Source: an uncultured Eubacteriales bacterium
GTDB lineage: Bacteria; Bacillota; Clostridia; HGM11514
NCBI GenBank assembly: GCA_902492655.1
Contig: CABUMF010000006.1
Coordinates: 7,938 to 71,937, forward strand
DNA: 64,000 bases
Direction of reading: 5' to 3'
Shown here: positions 1 to 7,987 of the stretch, in pieces
How positions within the stretch are numbered: the first letter of the stretch is position 1
Layout: each line of letters opens with the position of its first letter
Notes under the pieces: generated by a model
What the model saw: the letters and a program-made list of their open reading frames with translations, nothing else
Databases searched by the model: none
Told to the model about the DNA's origin: nothing
Made by a program: the position numbers and the translations under genes

Positions 1-1
1 G

Positions 2-196
2 TCCGATACCTCGGATGATGTTTTGGCAGCAAAAGCCGTTGAGATTTATATACGCAGAAATCGTGAACTGTTTTGCGCAATGCAGAAAGGTTATGAAGAA
101 ATGGGTGACATAAATCTCGAAATTGCTGAGGAGTTTTTGGCAGCCGACAATGAATTGTTATTGCAATATGAGGAAAAACTTTCGGAGTGTGAATAG
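2..196 (+). CDS. ndoAI: EndoAI/MazE-type antitoxin, C-terminal part
   Basis: The window opens inside this gene; 64 codons remain and end in TAG at 194-196. The tail, with segments such as [17 protein letters not shown] followed by GDINLEI, follows the C-terminal half of Bacillus subtilis EndoAI, the ribbon-helix-helix antitoxin that binds and blocks the EndoA (MazF) RNase and represses its own operon. The DNA-binding N-terminus lies off the left edge. The toxin gene starts 2 bases after the stop, the usual arrangement. Identity rests on recalled similarity plus the partner gene. The true start is not visible. Confidence 0.85.
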   Translation, partial: SDTSDDVLAAKAVEIYIRRNRELFCAMQKGYEEMGDINLEIAEEFLAADNELLLQYEEKLSECE

Positions 197-198
197 AA

Positions 199-549
199 TT
201 GGTTGTAAAACGAGGAGATCTTTTTTACGCTGATTTGAGTCCGGTTGTTGGTTCGGAACAGGGCGGAATACGACCTGTTTTGGTTATTCAGAACGATGTT
301 GGAAATAAATACAGCCCAACTGTTATAACCGCCGCAGTGACCTCTAAAATCAATAAGGCAAAGCTGCCCACTCATATCGAACTTGATGCAAAGTCCTTTG
401 GGCTTGCAAAAAATTCGGTTGTTATGGTGGAGCAGATAAGAACAATTGATAAACAAAGACTGAAAGAAAAAATAGGGCACCTTGATGAAAATGCAATGAA
501 AAGCGTTGAAACTGCAATATTGGTAAGCTTTGGTTTGTCCGATTTTTAG
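199..549 (+). CDS. ndoA: EndoA/MazF-type mRNA endoribonuclease toxin
   Basis: This 116-residue protein is the same length as B. subtilis EndoA and matches it closely, including KRGD near residue 4, the [20 protein letters not shown] stretch at about 14-33 and [10 protein letters not shown] at about 56. MazF-family toxins cleave single-stranded mRNA at short motifs (UACAU for B. subtilis EndoA) and are neutralised by EndoAI, encoded just upstream. The start is TTG at 199, two bases after the antitoxin stop, so translation is probably coupled. A hairpin terminator follows at once. In Firmicutes this pair is usually chromosomal housekeeping rather than plasmid-borne. Confidence 0.95.
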   Translation: MVVKRGDLFYADLSPVVGSEQGGIRPVLVIQNDVGNKYSPTVITAAVTSKINKAKLPTHIELDAKSFGLAKNSVVMVEQIRTIDKQRLKEKIGHLDENAMKSVETAILVSFGLSDF

Positions 550-577
550 GTATGCCTTACATAGGCATACTTTTTTT
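550..577 (+). terminator. rho-independent terminator of mazF
   Basis: An 8-bp perfect stem (GTATGCCT at 550-557, AGGCATAC at 563-570) with a 5-base loop is followed by seven T residues. It begins right after the mazF stop codon. Confidence 0.9.
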
Positions 578-588
578 GCCGAAATCTA

Positions 589-617
589 TTGACAAAATAT
601 AAAAAACATTGTATAAT
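589..617 (+). promoter_or_regulatory. SigA-type promoter of tRNA-Thr
   Basis: A consensus TTGACA (589-594) and TATAAT (612-617) are separated by exactly 17 bases. The tRNA starts 13 bases after the -10 box. Perfect boxes suit a constitutive stable-RNA promoter. Confidence 0.9.
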
Positions 618-630
618 ATTAAAGGTCGTT

Positions 631-703
631 GCCGGTATAGCTCAGTTGGTAGAGCAGCTCATTCGTAATGAGCAGGTCGCAGGTTCGAGTCCCGTTACCG
701 GCT
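631..703 (+). tRNA. tRNA-Thr (anticodon CGU)
   Basis: The acceptor stem GCCGGTA (631-637) pairs with TACCGGC (696-702). The anticodon stem GCTCA/TGAGC closes a 7-base loop TTCGTAA whose centre is CGT, reading ACG (Thr). The T-arm GGTTCGAGTCC is canonical. CCA is not encoded. It has its own promoter and terminator, so it is a single-gene unit. Confidence 0.95.
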
Positions 704-709
704 TGAAAT

Positions 710-745
710 AAAACCCTCAAGGCTGTCATAAACCTTGAGGGTTTT
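710..745 (+). terminator. bidirectional terminator between tRNA-Thr and the AraC gene
   Basis: A 13-bp inverted repeat (AAAACCCTCAAGG at 710-722, CCTTGAGGGTTTT at 733-745) has A/T-rich tails on both sides. It ends the tRNA on + and can end the convergent AraC-esterase operon on the minus strand. Confidence 0.85.
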
Positions 746-785
746 GCTTTATATTGGTTTAATAGAAACTCTTATACTTTTTTGG

Positions 786-1631
786 TTAGTATTGTTGTTT
801 GGCGTATTTGATTGGTGAAATTCCTGTTTTTTTCTTAAAATATCGCGAAAAATAGTTGCTGTCGCCAAAACCGCAGGAATGGGCGATTTCGGATATGTCT
901 GTAAAACCTGACTCAATTAGGGATATTGATTTTAGTATCCTCAACTCCAACACATATCCGTGTAATGATTTGCCGGTATGTTTTTTGAATTCCGAATTTA
1001 TATAGTTAGAATGGAAGTGGAATATTTTAGATAACTCCGTATTATCCAGTTCTTCGCAATAATGATTTTGAACATACTCAATTATATTTTCCACATTTAA
1101 ACCATCTTTTTTTGGAGTTCGTTTTTCTGATTTTTGTGCCGCTTTAAGAAGAACAAGTGATAATTCTATCGAAGTATTGAGTCTGTAGAACGGCATTTTT
1201 TTTTCATAGGTATCCATTATTTTGATAAAATGCTGCCGAAGCGAATAACAATCGGGAAGAAAACAGTAATTATCAAAGCATGGAGCATCTGAAAATGATA
1301 CTTTCTCAAACGGAGTTTTTCCTCCCATGTTCTTTATGTTTACCGGAGGTATTGGGGCTTCAAAAGCGGAAAATCTTTGAGTGAAATCAAAGTTAATGGC
1401 ATTGTAAACAGTATTTGCCGGCAAAATTCGGTAGTTTTGTCCTGAGTTGATAAAAAGCAAACTGTAAGCAGGCATAACAAAGGTTTTGTCATTTACCATT
1501 ATTTTACCCTCACCGCTTTCAACGAAAAACAGCCGTGCATCTATCGGGCAACATTCTGAAAATTGCGAATGTTCTTGAATTGTTAAGAATCTCGAAAACC
1601 TTACAAATGGATTAATATCTTTCAGTTCCAT
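786..1631 (-). CDS. AraC-family transcriptional regulator
   Basis: The protein has about 281 residues with an AraC layout. An N-terminal sugar-sensing cupin-like half is followed by two helix-turn-helix motifs in the last ~100 residues, with the family signature around GFGDSNYFSRYFKKKTGISP near the end. I place the start at ATG 1631 (MELKD), which has an AAAGGG site 7 bases upstream; a longer frame reaches 1700 without one. It overlaps the upstream esterase stop by 20 bases, so the two share an operon. It most likely activates the divergent isomerase operon through the direct repeats at 2440-2473, which is inference from position and spacing. Confidence 0.88.
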   Translation of the reverse strand: MELKDINPFVRFSRFLTIQEHSQFSECCPIDARLFFVESGEGKIMVNDKTFVMPAYSLLFINSGQNYRILPANTVYNAINFDFTQRFSAFEAPIPPVNIKNMGGKTPFEKVSFSDAPCFDNYCFLPDCYSLRQHFIKIMDTYEKKMPFYRLNTSIELSLVLLKAAQKSEKRTPKKDGLNVENIIEYVQNHYCEELDNTELSKIFHFHSNYINSEFKKHTGKSLHGYVLELRILKSISLIESGFTDISEIAHSCGFGDSNYFSRYFKKKTGISPIKYAKQQY

Positions 1632-2373
1632 TACAAGCCCTTTCTTCTTCTCTGTTCCACATGGTATCGGAATTGTTATTAAAATCATTCTTTTCACCAA
1701 TCAATAAGCTAAACAGCTTATCTGCAAACAGCTTGTGCATTTCTCTTGTAGGATGATTGATGCGGTTCTCCAAAAGCATTGTGGTATCGGTTGTTTTATT
1801 TAACTTCTTCCACTCATAATAACAATCACAAACAGATATTCCCATTTCTTTTGCCAGATTGACGCTGTTTTCCATAAACAAATCCATTTTTCCGGAATTT
1901 TGAAATTCGGCTGTTTTTGCGGCATACTCAAGATACTGTTTGCTTGTATCGGGTGCAACATAAGTGTTCAGCATATTAGGCGTCATAAAAACAGTATCAA
2001 TACCTTTTTCGATGCATTTTGTGAAGATTGTATTCAGAGAAGTGATATAATCTTCCAAGCTGCCGTTAACATCGTTTAAACCGAAACAAACAATAATCAA
2101 ATCCGGATTGTGAGCTAAAACCTGTTTGTCCAATCGGCATAGGGAGCTTTTTGCAGTTGTTCCGCCGATTCCGGCATTGATTATGTTTACAGGGACATAA
2201 TTTCTGACTTCGTTCAGTCTTTTTTTTAGTATATTCCAATATACTGCTTCATAATCTATTTCACCCGGACCAAACGCACCATGGGTTATACTGTCACCGA
2301 AAACAACTATTGTGATTGGACCGTTTTCCATAAGTTGTTCTATATTCATGTTAAGCTTGTCTTTAATTTTCAT
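1612..2373 (-). CDS. SGNH/GDSL-family hydrolase (probable carbohydrate esterase)
   Basis: This 253-residue protein has SGNH blocks: FGDSIT with the nucleophile Ser at residue 28, the glycine block NAGIGGTTA near 66-74, GLND with Asn100, and a C-terminal NHP with His207. The Asp usually three residues before that His is Arg here, so the triad may be a dyad or use another acid. There is no signal peptide, so it is probably cytosolic, removing acyl groups from imported sugars. The start at 2373 has GGAGATGG upstream. It is the first gene of the operon with the AraC regulator and lies opposite the isomerase operon, suggesting a role in the same sugar pathway. Confidence 0.82.
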   Translation of the reverse strand: MKIKDKLNMNIEQLMENGPITIVVFGDSITHGAFGPGEIDYEAVYWNILKKRLNEVRNYVPVNIINAGIGGTTAKSSLCRLDKQVLAHNPDLIIVCFGLNDVNGSLEDYITSLNTIFTKCIEKGIDTVFMTPNMLNTYVAPDTSKQYLEYAAKTAEFQNSGKMDLFMENSVNLAKEMGISVCDCYYEWKKLNKTTDTTMLLENRINHPTREMHKLFADKLFSLLIGEKNDFNNNSDTMWNREEERACNGTERY

Positions 2374-2395
2374 TTAAGCCATCTCCGCAACAAAC

Positions 2396-2424
2396 AGTGT
2401 ATCATATTTAAATACTTGTATCAA
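2396..2424 (-). promoter_or_regulatory. promoter of the esterase-AraC operon
   Basis: On the minus strand, TTGATA (2424-2419) and TACACT (2401-2396) are 17 bases apart, 23 bases upstream of the esterase start. The -10 box is imperfect. Confidence 0.5.
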
Positions 2425-2439
2425 TAATATATTGCACAA

Positions 2440-2473
2440 ATCTTTATTTTGTGCTAAAATATCTTTATTTTGT
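2440..2473 (+). repeat. 13-bp direct repeats, candidate AraC-type operator
   Basis: ATCTTTATTTTGT occurs at 2440-2452 and again, identical, at 2461-2473. The start-to-start distance is 21 bp, two helical turns, as in AraC half-sites. The second copy ends three bases before the -35 box of the isomerase promoter, the position expected of an activator that touches RNA polymerase. Confidence 0.75.
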
Positions 2474-2476
2474 ATA

Positions 2477-2505
2477 TTGATTATAGCATAATTTTTTGTT
2501 AAAAT
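2477..2505 (+). promoter_or_regulatory. promoter of the isomerase operon
   Basis: TTGATT (2477-2482) and TAAAAT (2500-2505) are spaced by 17 bases. Both boxes deviate from consensus, fitting a promoter that needs the activator bound at the adjacent repeats. Confidence 0.6.
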
Positions 2506-2542
2506 CAAGATACAATAATAAAGAAAAACGGTGGACTTTTAT

Positions 2543-3988
2543 ATGATTACACGCAAAAAAGAACGAACAGCAAATATTGCATTTTTTTCTGTAATTCACG
2601 AAGTGTATTTTGAACAGTTTGAGGGACTTGAAGAATCCTTGAACGGTTATCACGCCGATACAGTGAAATTGGTAGAAAACAATGGTGTAAAGGTGTTTGA
2701 TTATGGTATTATCGGTTCCAACAGTGAAGCATTTGCAACAGCAGAGAGAATTAACGGCGATAATATAGATCTTATTATATGTAATATGATTACATACGCT
2801 ACTTCATCGGTTTTTGCGCCAATAGTGCAGAACACAAATTCACCGATTATTCTTACGGCGTTACAGCCGCTTATGCATATGGATTACTCAAAAGCCTGCA
2901 CATTTATGCAGCTTGAGAATGACAATATTTGTTCTGTACCGGAGTTTACGGGTGTTGCAATTCGTTTCGGAAAACCTGTAAAAGATGTAATAATAGGCTG
3001 CTTGTATAATGATAAAGAGGCAGAGAAGCAAATTTCGGAGTGGTGTGAGATTGCAAAGGTGTTGCATGATTTAAAGGGAGCGAGACTCGGCCTTATGGGC
3101 CATGTTCTTGAGGCGATGTATGATATGCACGCAGACCCAACGGCAATATCTGGGGCATTCGGATTGCACATTCCGCTGATTGAAATTGATGATGTTGTTA
3201 AGGAATATCAAAAAGTTACAACGGCGGAAATTGAAGAAAAAAAGGCGTTAATTCTTGAAGAATTTGATACACCTACGCCGATAAGCGACCCTGTTACGAT
3301 GAAGCTTACTGATGCGGACCTCGAAAAGGCGGCAAAGGGAGCGGCGGCACTCGACAGGCTTATTGACACATTCAAGCTTGACGGTCTTGCGTACTATTAT
3401 GAAGGTCAAGAGAATACTATACAGCGTGAGGTTGCAACATCGTTCATTGTGGGTAATTCAATACTCAATGCACAGGGGATACCGATGTGTGGTGAATTTG
3501 ATATTAAAACATTAGTTGCCATGCTTATTATGGATAGGCTAAACATAGGTGGAAGTTTTGCGGAATTTCATCCGTTTGATTTCAATGAGGACTTTATTCT
3601 TGTCGGACATGACGGTCCGCATCATATCGCAATTGCGGAGGGTAAGCCCATTTTAAGAAGTCTTACAAAGTTTCATGGCAAACCGGGAAGCGGTGCATCT
3701 GTTGAGTTTAAGTTAAAAGAAGGACCGATTACAATGCTGGGCATCACACAGACGCATGATGGAAGATTTAAATTTGTAATAGGAGAGGGTTACTCCAAAA
3801 AAGGACCTATCCCGCCGACAGGTAACACAAATACAAGAGGATTTTTTGAGCCTACAACAAAGGAATTTATCAAGAAATGGGTAATGGAAGGTCCGACACA
3901 TCATTACGCATTGGGAATAGGTCATTATGCATGTACAATTAAAAAGATTGCTGATGTGCTGGGAATAGAAAGTGTAATTGTCAAATAA
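2543..3988 (+). CDS. L-arabinose/L-fucose isomerase-family protein
   Basis: This 481-residue protein belongs to the arabinose/fucose isomerase fold, whose members interconvert aldoses and ketoses with a Mn2+ ion. Metal-ligand candidates fall in the AraA order: Glu318 (CGEFD), Glu341 (FAEFHP), His356 (VGHDGPHH) and His453/454 (THHYALGIGH). The spacings are close to E. coli AraA 306/333/350/450. The substrate cannot be read from sequence; it is divergent enough from AraA that another pentose or deoxyhexose is possible. I chose ATG 2543 (GGTGG eight bases upstream) over the in-frame GTG at 2531. The next gene follows after 12 bases. Confidence 0.8.
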   Translation: MITRKKERTANIAFFSVIHEVYFEQFEGLEESLNGYHADTVKLVENNGVKVFDYGIIGSNSEAFATAERINGDNIDLIICNMITYATSSVFAPIVQNTNSPIILTALQPLMHMDYSKACTFMQLENDNICSVPEFTGVAIRFGKPVKDVIIGCLYNDKEAEKQISEWCEIAKVLHDLKGARLGLMGHVLEAMYDMHADPTAISGAFGLHIPLIEIDDVVKEYQKVTTAEIEEKKALILEEFDTPTPISDPVTMKLTDADLEKAAKGAAALDRLIDTFKLDGLAYYYEGQENTIQREVATSFIVGNSILNAQGIPMCGEFDIKTLVAMLIMDRLNIGGSFAEFHPFDFNEDFILVGHDGPHHIAIAEGKPILRSLTKFHGKPGSGASVEFKLKEGPITMLGITQTHDGRFKFVIGEGYSKKGPIPPTGNTNTRGFFEPTTKEFIKKWVMEGPTHHYALGIGHYACTIKKIADVLGIESVIVK

Positions 3989-4000
3989 GGAGAATATACC

Positions 4001-6112
4001 ATGTTTAAAAGAATAACGCTTGAAGTTAGTCTTAAACCTTTCAAGAAAACAGATGATAAATATATAGAGGCGGTAATACGGAAAATGTTTGCGCAGTGGA
4101 TGCCGTTACTTAAAGAGCGTGAAGAAATCTCGGTTATGATGTGGACATCGGACGGAAGTGAAATATTGGAGTATAACGGAGATGACGATGCTGCATTTGA
4201 ATGGTGCAGCTATGTCGGAACCGCAAATAAACCGTTCTTGTCAGAGAAAGAAAATCCGGCAACATCACTTCACGAGCGAAAGCAAAAATATATAGAAAAT
4301 CCTCCTGTTATGACATACGGAGTATTAAAAAATATAGTCGGCAAAATTAAAGAAATTGGCAAGGAGTTTTATCCAAATTCAAAGATAACGGTAGGTGAAA
4401 CATTTGATATAGGTCCAGAATTTGCTGTGTCAGACTTTAAGTATAACCGTCATAAGGAAATCACATCGGGGCAGAAGCTTGATACTTTCGGATTTGTTGA
4501 TGCAACGGCGCTATTAAATGGTGATAATCGCCGATATGCTGCATATCCCGAAGGCATTCCCGACAAAACTCCGTTCGCAACATTTTTGGGTAAGCAAGCG
4601 AATATCTTTCTGCGAGATATGGGGTTTGACTACATTTGGCTTTCTAACGGTTTCGGGTTCAGTGATTGTCCTTGGAGCTTTGAGGGCAAAGTGTTTGACG
4701 GTAATGAATTCAAGCCCGAGAGACTGTACGGAGTAAAGAACAAGATTAAAGAATTTTGGACTTTGTTCAGGAAAGAGTGTCCCGATATTCTCATTGCGAC
4801 AAGGGGTACAAATAATTCCGTAGGTATTGATTATGCAACCGATGGTGTCCCGTTGTACGATATTTATAACGGAGGACTTAATATTGTACCTCCGCCAAAT
4901 TCGCCGTGGGCTGCATTAAACGATAACTTTGGACTTGAGATTATGGGGCATATGACAAGAATCTGTGAATTGCCCGAGGATGAATTTTTGTTCCGATATT
5001 ACATACATGACCCGTGGTGGGTAAATTCTCCGTGGTATGACCGTTACGGCGGTGAGCCTCATGATATATATTTACCGATGGCTGTTTCAAGAATAGATGC
5101 CGCCGGTAATGTATGTTCAGCTGAATTGTTAAACATTTTATCGGTTGACAACTCATTTGGAGATATGCCCGATGCTTGTGTAAATGAACCCTTGCCGCAT
5201 ATATTAAAGGCTGAAAAGGATGCGGCAGATAAGCCGTCGCCGCTGGTATGGGTTTATCCAATGCGTGAATTTACAACAACAACCGATGCTGGTACGCTTT
5301 CGGAAATGTATTATGGAGATAGATATATAATGGATGCAATAAATGACGGATTTCCTCTGAATTGTGTTGTATCTGCCGATAACTTCTTAAAACACGACTT
5401 GAATATATACAAAGCAAGCATATTAGTATCGCCCATACCTCAAACGGCAGAAATTGCGAATAAATTATCGGAGTTTGAGCAGACAGGCGGTAAAGTTATA
5501 TATTACGGAAGTGAAGAAAAACTGTCCGAATTTCCGGATGCCCCAAATAAGGCAGCTGTTACATCATCGCCGTCAAAAATCAGGGAAATGCTTGAACTTT
5601 TCGGATACAGCATTAAATTCAATAAAATATCGAATGATGCAAAATCACCTTGTATTACTGTGTCATCAAGCGATAATTCCATGTTGTTTTCAGTGTATAA
5701 CCCAAACTTAACGACGGAAACGGCATTAAAATTCCCATGGGGAGCACCGATTTTGACAGGAACAGACTGTGAAATAAAAGACGGATATTCTATGTATAGA
5801 TTTGGAAGAAGCGAACACAAGGAGTGCAGGGTGTTTGTTGAGCAGGAAAAAGGAATAATATCGTTAAAGGAAATTGCTCCTGTAAGTGTGGTATATCATA
5901 GAATACTGCGTATTACAGGTCTGAATGACGCAACGGTTTGCATATTCCCGGAAAAGCGAGGGAATGAAACATTGAAGGTTTCAAGTGTACTTAAAGGTGA
6001 TTTAACGCCGGTATATTATGATCGGTTTGAACAAATTTTGGATCCTGCGTACGGTATATACTATAGGGGTGAGCATATTTGTGGGGATTACACAATTTTG
6101 TTGCCACGGTAA
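4001..6112 (+). CDS. uncharacterised 703-aa protein, probably glycoside-hydrolase-like
   Basis: I do not recognise a named family. The first ~400 residues look like a TIM-barrel enzyme, with acidic and aromatic strand-end motifs such as SVMMWTSDGSEI near 44-55, TVGETFDIGPEF near 130 and DYIWLSNGFGFSD near 210. Residues ~460-520 (ILVSPIPQTAEIANKLSEF then GGKVIYYG) resemble the amidotransferase-like domain of large beta-galactosidase-type hydrolases, and the rest looks like a beta-rich C-terminal domain. There is no signal peptide, so it should act in the cytosol on an imported oligosaccharide. An AGGAGA site precedes the ATG, 12 bases after the isomerase stop, so the two are co-transcribed and probably act on the same sugar. 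Confidence 0.6.
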   Translation: MFKRITLEVSLKPFKKTDDKYIEAVIRKMFAQWMPLLKEREEISVMMWTSDGSEILEYNGDDDAAFEWCSYVGTANKPFLSEKENPATSLHERKQKYIENPPVMTYGVLKNIVGKIKEIGKEFYPNSKITVGETFDIGPEFAVSDFKYNRHKEITSGQKLDTFGFVDATALLNGDNRRYAAYPEGIPDKTPFATFLGKQANIFLRDMGFDYIWLSNGFGFSDCPWSFEGKVFDGNEFKPERLYGVKNKIKEFWTLFRKECPDILIATRGTNNSVGIDYATDGVPLYDIYNGGLNIVPPPNSPWAALNDNFGLEIMGHMTRICELPEDEFLFRYYIHDPWWVNSPWYDRYGGEPHDIYLPMAVSRIDAAGNVCSAELLNILSVDNSFGDMPDACVNEPLPHILKAEKDAADKPSPLVWVYPMREFTTTTDAGTLSEMYYGDRYIMDAINDGFPLNCVVSADNFLKHDLNIYKASILVSPIPQTAEIANKLSEFEQTGGKVIYYGSEEKLSEFPDAPNKAAVTSSPSKIREMLELFGYSIKFNKISNDAKSPCITVSSSDNSMLFSVYNPNLTTETALKFPWGAPILTGTDCEIKDGYSMYRFGRSEHKECRVFVEQEKGIISLKEIAPVSVVYHRILRITGLNDATVCIFPEKRGNETLKVSSVLKGDLTPVYYDRFEQILDPAYGIYYRGEHICGDYTILLPR

Positions 6113-6179
6113 ATTGAAGTGTCAGCTTTAGTATGGATAAAGAATAAAAGGCGTAATTTTACATTTAATAAAAATTTCC

Positions 6180-6208
6180 TTGAAAATTGTTGCCGGATGT
6201 GATATAAT
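6180..6208 (+). promoter_or_regulatory. promoter of the ZIP transporter gene
   Basis: TTGAAA (6180-6185) and TATAAT (6203-6208) are separated by 17 bases, about 50 bases upstream of the start codon. Confidence 0.7.
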
Positions 6209-6258
6209 TCTATTAAAATCAAAAACAAAAATTGCTGTAATAACAGGGAGTGGTAAAA

Positions 6259-7011
6259 ATGGAGCTTGTATGGATAACAGCTCTTGGTGTGGGTTCCGCT
6301 ACGGTAATCGGCGCCGTTATTGGATTTGGATTTAAAAATATATCACATAAATTTTCCGATATTGTGTTATCATTCGCCGCCGGAGTTATGCTTGCCGCAG
6401 CCGTTCTCGGACTTATACTGCCATCGCTTGAATATGGCGGAAAATACGGAATTGTCATGACAGTAGCCGGTATTTTTACAGGTGCGATTTCCCTGAATCT
6501 GATTGACAGATTGGTTCCGCATCTGCATAAATTTACAGGTGCCGACAGCGAAAACCATAATAACACAAATCTTAACAAGGTGCTGTTGTTTGTTATGGCG
6601 ATTGCTATACACAATCTGCCCGAAGGTATTGCCGCAGGTGTAGGTTTCGGTTCGGGAGATACAATACAGGCATTGATAATCGCCGGCGGTATTGCTCTGC
6701 AGAATATTCCTGAAGGTATGGTAATTATTGCGCCTATGCTCGCAGTAGGCATACCTCCTCGTAAGACATTTCTTATTGCTGTGATAACCGGATTTATCGA
6801 GGTTGTCGGAACATTTATCGGATATTTTGCTGTCAGCATATCTACTGCAATTTTGCCCTTCGCGCTTGCTTTCGCAGGCGGTACAATGCTCTATGTAATC
6901 AGCGACGAGATGATTCCCGAAACGCACGCTCACGGAAGTGAGAGAGGTGCTACATATGCTTTGCTTATAGGCTTTTGCATTATGTTGATTACAGATGTAC
7001 TTTTTGGTTGA
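6259..7011 (+). CDS. ZIP-family divalent metal transporter
   Basis: This is an integral membrane protein of about 250 residues with roughly eight hydrophobic segments. The two ZIP signature helices are clear: HNLPEGIAAG and QNIPEGMVI, whose His, Asn and Glu form the binuclear metal site. The family moves Zn2+, Fe2+ or Mn2+ into the cytoplasm; this one resembles the GufA/ZupT branch. ATG 6259 is preferred because AGGGAG lies eight bases upstream; the in-frame GTG at 6250 would overlap that site. It is a single-gene unit with its own promoter. I see no metal-regulator operator. Confidence 0.92.
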   Translation: MELVWITALGVGSATVIGAVIGFGFKNISHKFSDIVLSFAAGVMLAAAVLGLILPSLEYGGKYGIVMTVAGIFTGAISLNLIDRLVPHLHKFTGADSENHNNTNLNKVLLFVMAIAIHNLPEGIAAGVGFGSGDTIQALIIAGGIALQNIPEGMVIIAPMLAVGIPPRKTFLIAVITGFIEVVGTFIGYFAVSISTAILPFALAFAGGTMLYVISDEMIPETHAHGSERGATYALLIGFCIMLITDVLFG

Positions 7012-7070
7012 TTTTGCGGAAAAATTAATTCTATGGTGTTTACCTTTTTAAGAACAAATCACAAATAGTA

Positions 7071-7101
7071 GGGGCAAAATCTCCGAAACGCATTTTGCCC
7101 C
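7071..7101. terminator. hairpin between convergent ZIP and YczE-like genes
   Basis: GGGGCAAAAT (7071-7080) and ATTTTGCCCC (7092-7101) form a perfect 10-bp stem with an 11-base loop. The flanks are A/T-rich without a long T-run. It lies between convergent genes and can serve both. Confidence 0.65.
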
Positions 7102-7126
7102 TTAAAAAACTCGGATTTATTATCAT

Positions 7127-7768
7127 TCATATCTTTTTTAATATGCGATTATATAGCTTTATAATCAGTCCTACGGCAAAGGCGGCAATAATGCTTCCTT
7201 CTCTTACTCCTTTAAGTTCGCCAAGAAAGGCAAGACAGATAATTGCCGAAACGCCAATATACAAAACATCGAACAAAATCTTGATATTTTCATATTTTTT
7301 TCCTGTGGCCTCGCTTATCGCGCGGTTCATTGCTTCACCCGGAAGCATTGCGACCTTACCTTTTAATTGAAGCCATATTCCGAAAGCAAGAACAAAACAA
7401 CTTACTGCCAAATACGATAACTGTTCAAGGTAACTGTTAACGGGAATATCGCGTATCAGCCAACAGGAGAGGTTTGTAAGATAGCCGTACACAAACGCCA
7501 GTACGGTTTGGATAAGGATTTCAACAGGTTTGCATTTCTTTCCGAGCAGTATAACCTGAACCGCTATCTGAATTACGCTCAGCACATTCAGCCATCCACC
7601 GAATGAAAACAGACTGCTCACCAATGATACCGAATAGGGAAGTGAAGCAACAGGCGAAGTGCCCAAACCTGCTTTTGTCGAGAACGCAACGCCCATTGAG
7701 GCTATGAATAATCCGATCAGAAACAAAATGTACTGTCTTAAAATAATCTTTATTGTTTTACCGTTCAT
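7127..7768 (-). CDS. YczE/YitT-like integral membrane protein
   Basis: This protein of about 213 residues has five or six predicted membrane segments. The region FIASMGVAFSTKAGLGTSPVA near residue 20 is typical of the YczE/YyaS membrane family (DUF6198-like). No transport substrate is established that I can rely on; some relatives support export or activation of secondary-metabolite enzymes. ATG 7768 (MNGKT) is chosen because CAGGGATG lies just upstream; an alternative ATG at 7777 overlaps that site. It is convergent with the ZIP gene and shares the hairpin. Confidence 0.75.
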   Translation of the reverse strand: MNGKTIKIILRQYILFLIGLFIASMGVAFSTKAGLGTSPVASLPYSVSLVSSLFSFGGWLNVLSVIQIAVQVILLGKKCKPVEILIQTVLAFVYGYLTNLSCWLIRDIPVNSYLEQLSYLAVSCFVLAFGIWLQLKGKVAMLPGEAMNRAISEATGKKYENIKILFDVLYIGVSAIICLAFLGELKGVREGSIIAAFAVGLIIKLYNRILKKI

Positions 7769-7922
7769 GTAATTCATCCCTGTTAAATATTTAATATATT
7801 ACAATAATTATACTACAATTTTTTCACTTTTTCAATGGCTTTTTCAGTATAAAAATAAGTATTTTGCCGCTATAACGAATAGCTGAGGTCAAAAGTAAAT
7901 GTCTGCGGTTGTAAATAATAAA

Positions 7923-7962
7923 AGTCGGCTTTTCCCTTATAAGACTTGGAAAAAAGCCGACT
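7923..7962 (-). terminator. terminator of the ppk-pfk operon
   Basis: AGTCGGCTTTT (7923-7933) pairs with AAAAGCCGACT (7952-7962). On the minus strand the stem is followed by a T-rich run. It starts 26 bases downstream of the phosphofructokinase stop. Confidence 0.8.
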
Positions 7963-7987
7963 ATGCACCTTGTATTTTTCTTTTATA

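Noticed and set aside
6219..6933. Long minus-strand open frames (206 and 187 codons)
   Set aside because: They mirror the ZIP transporter gene; the hydrophobic or odd composition reflects the opposite strand.
7095..7370. 91-codon + strand open frame after the ZIP gene
   Set aside because: Opposite strand of the YczE-like gene; starts inside the terminator hairpin.
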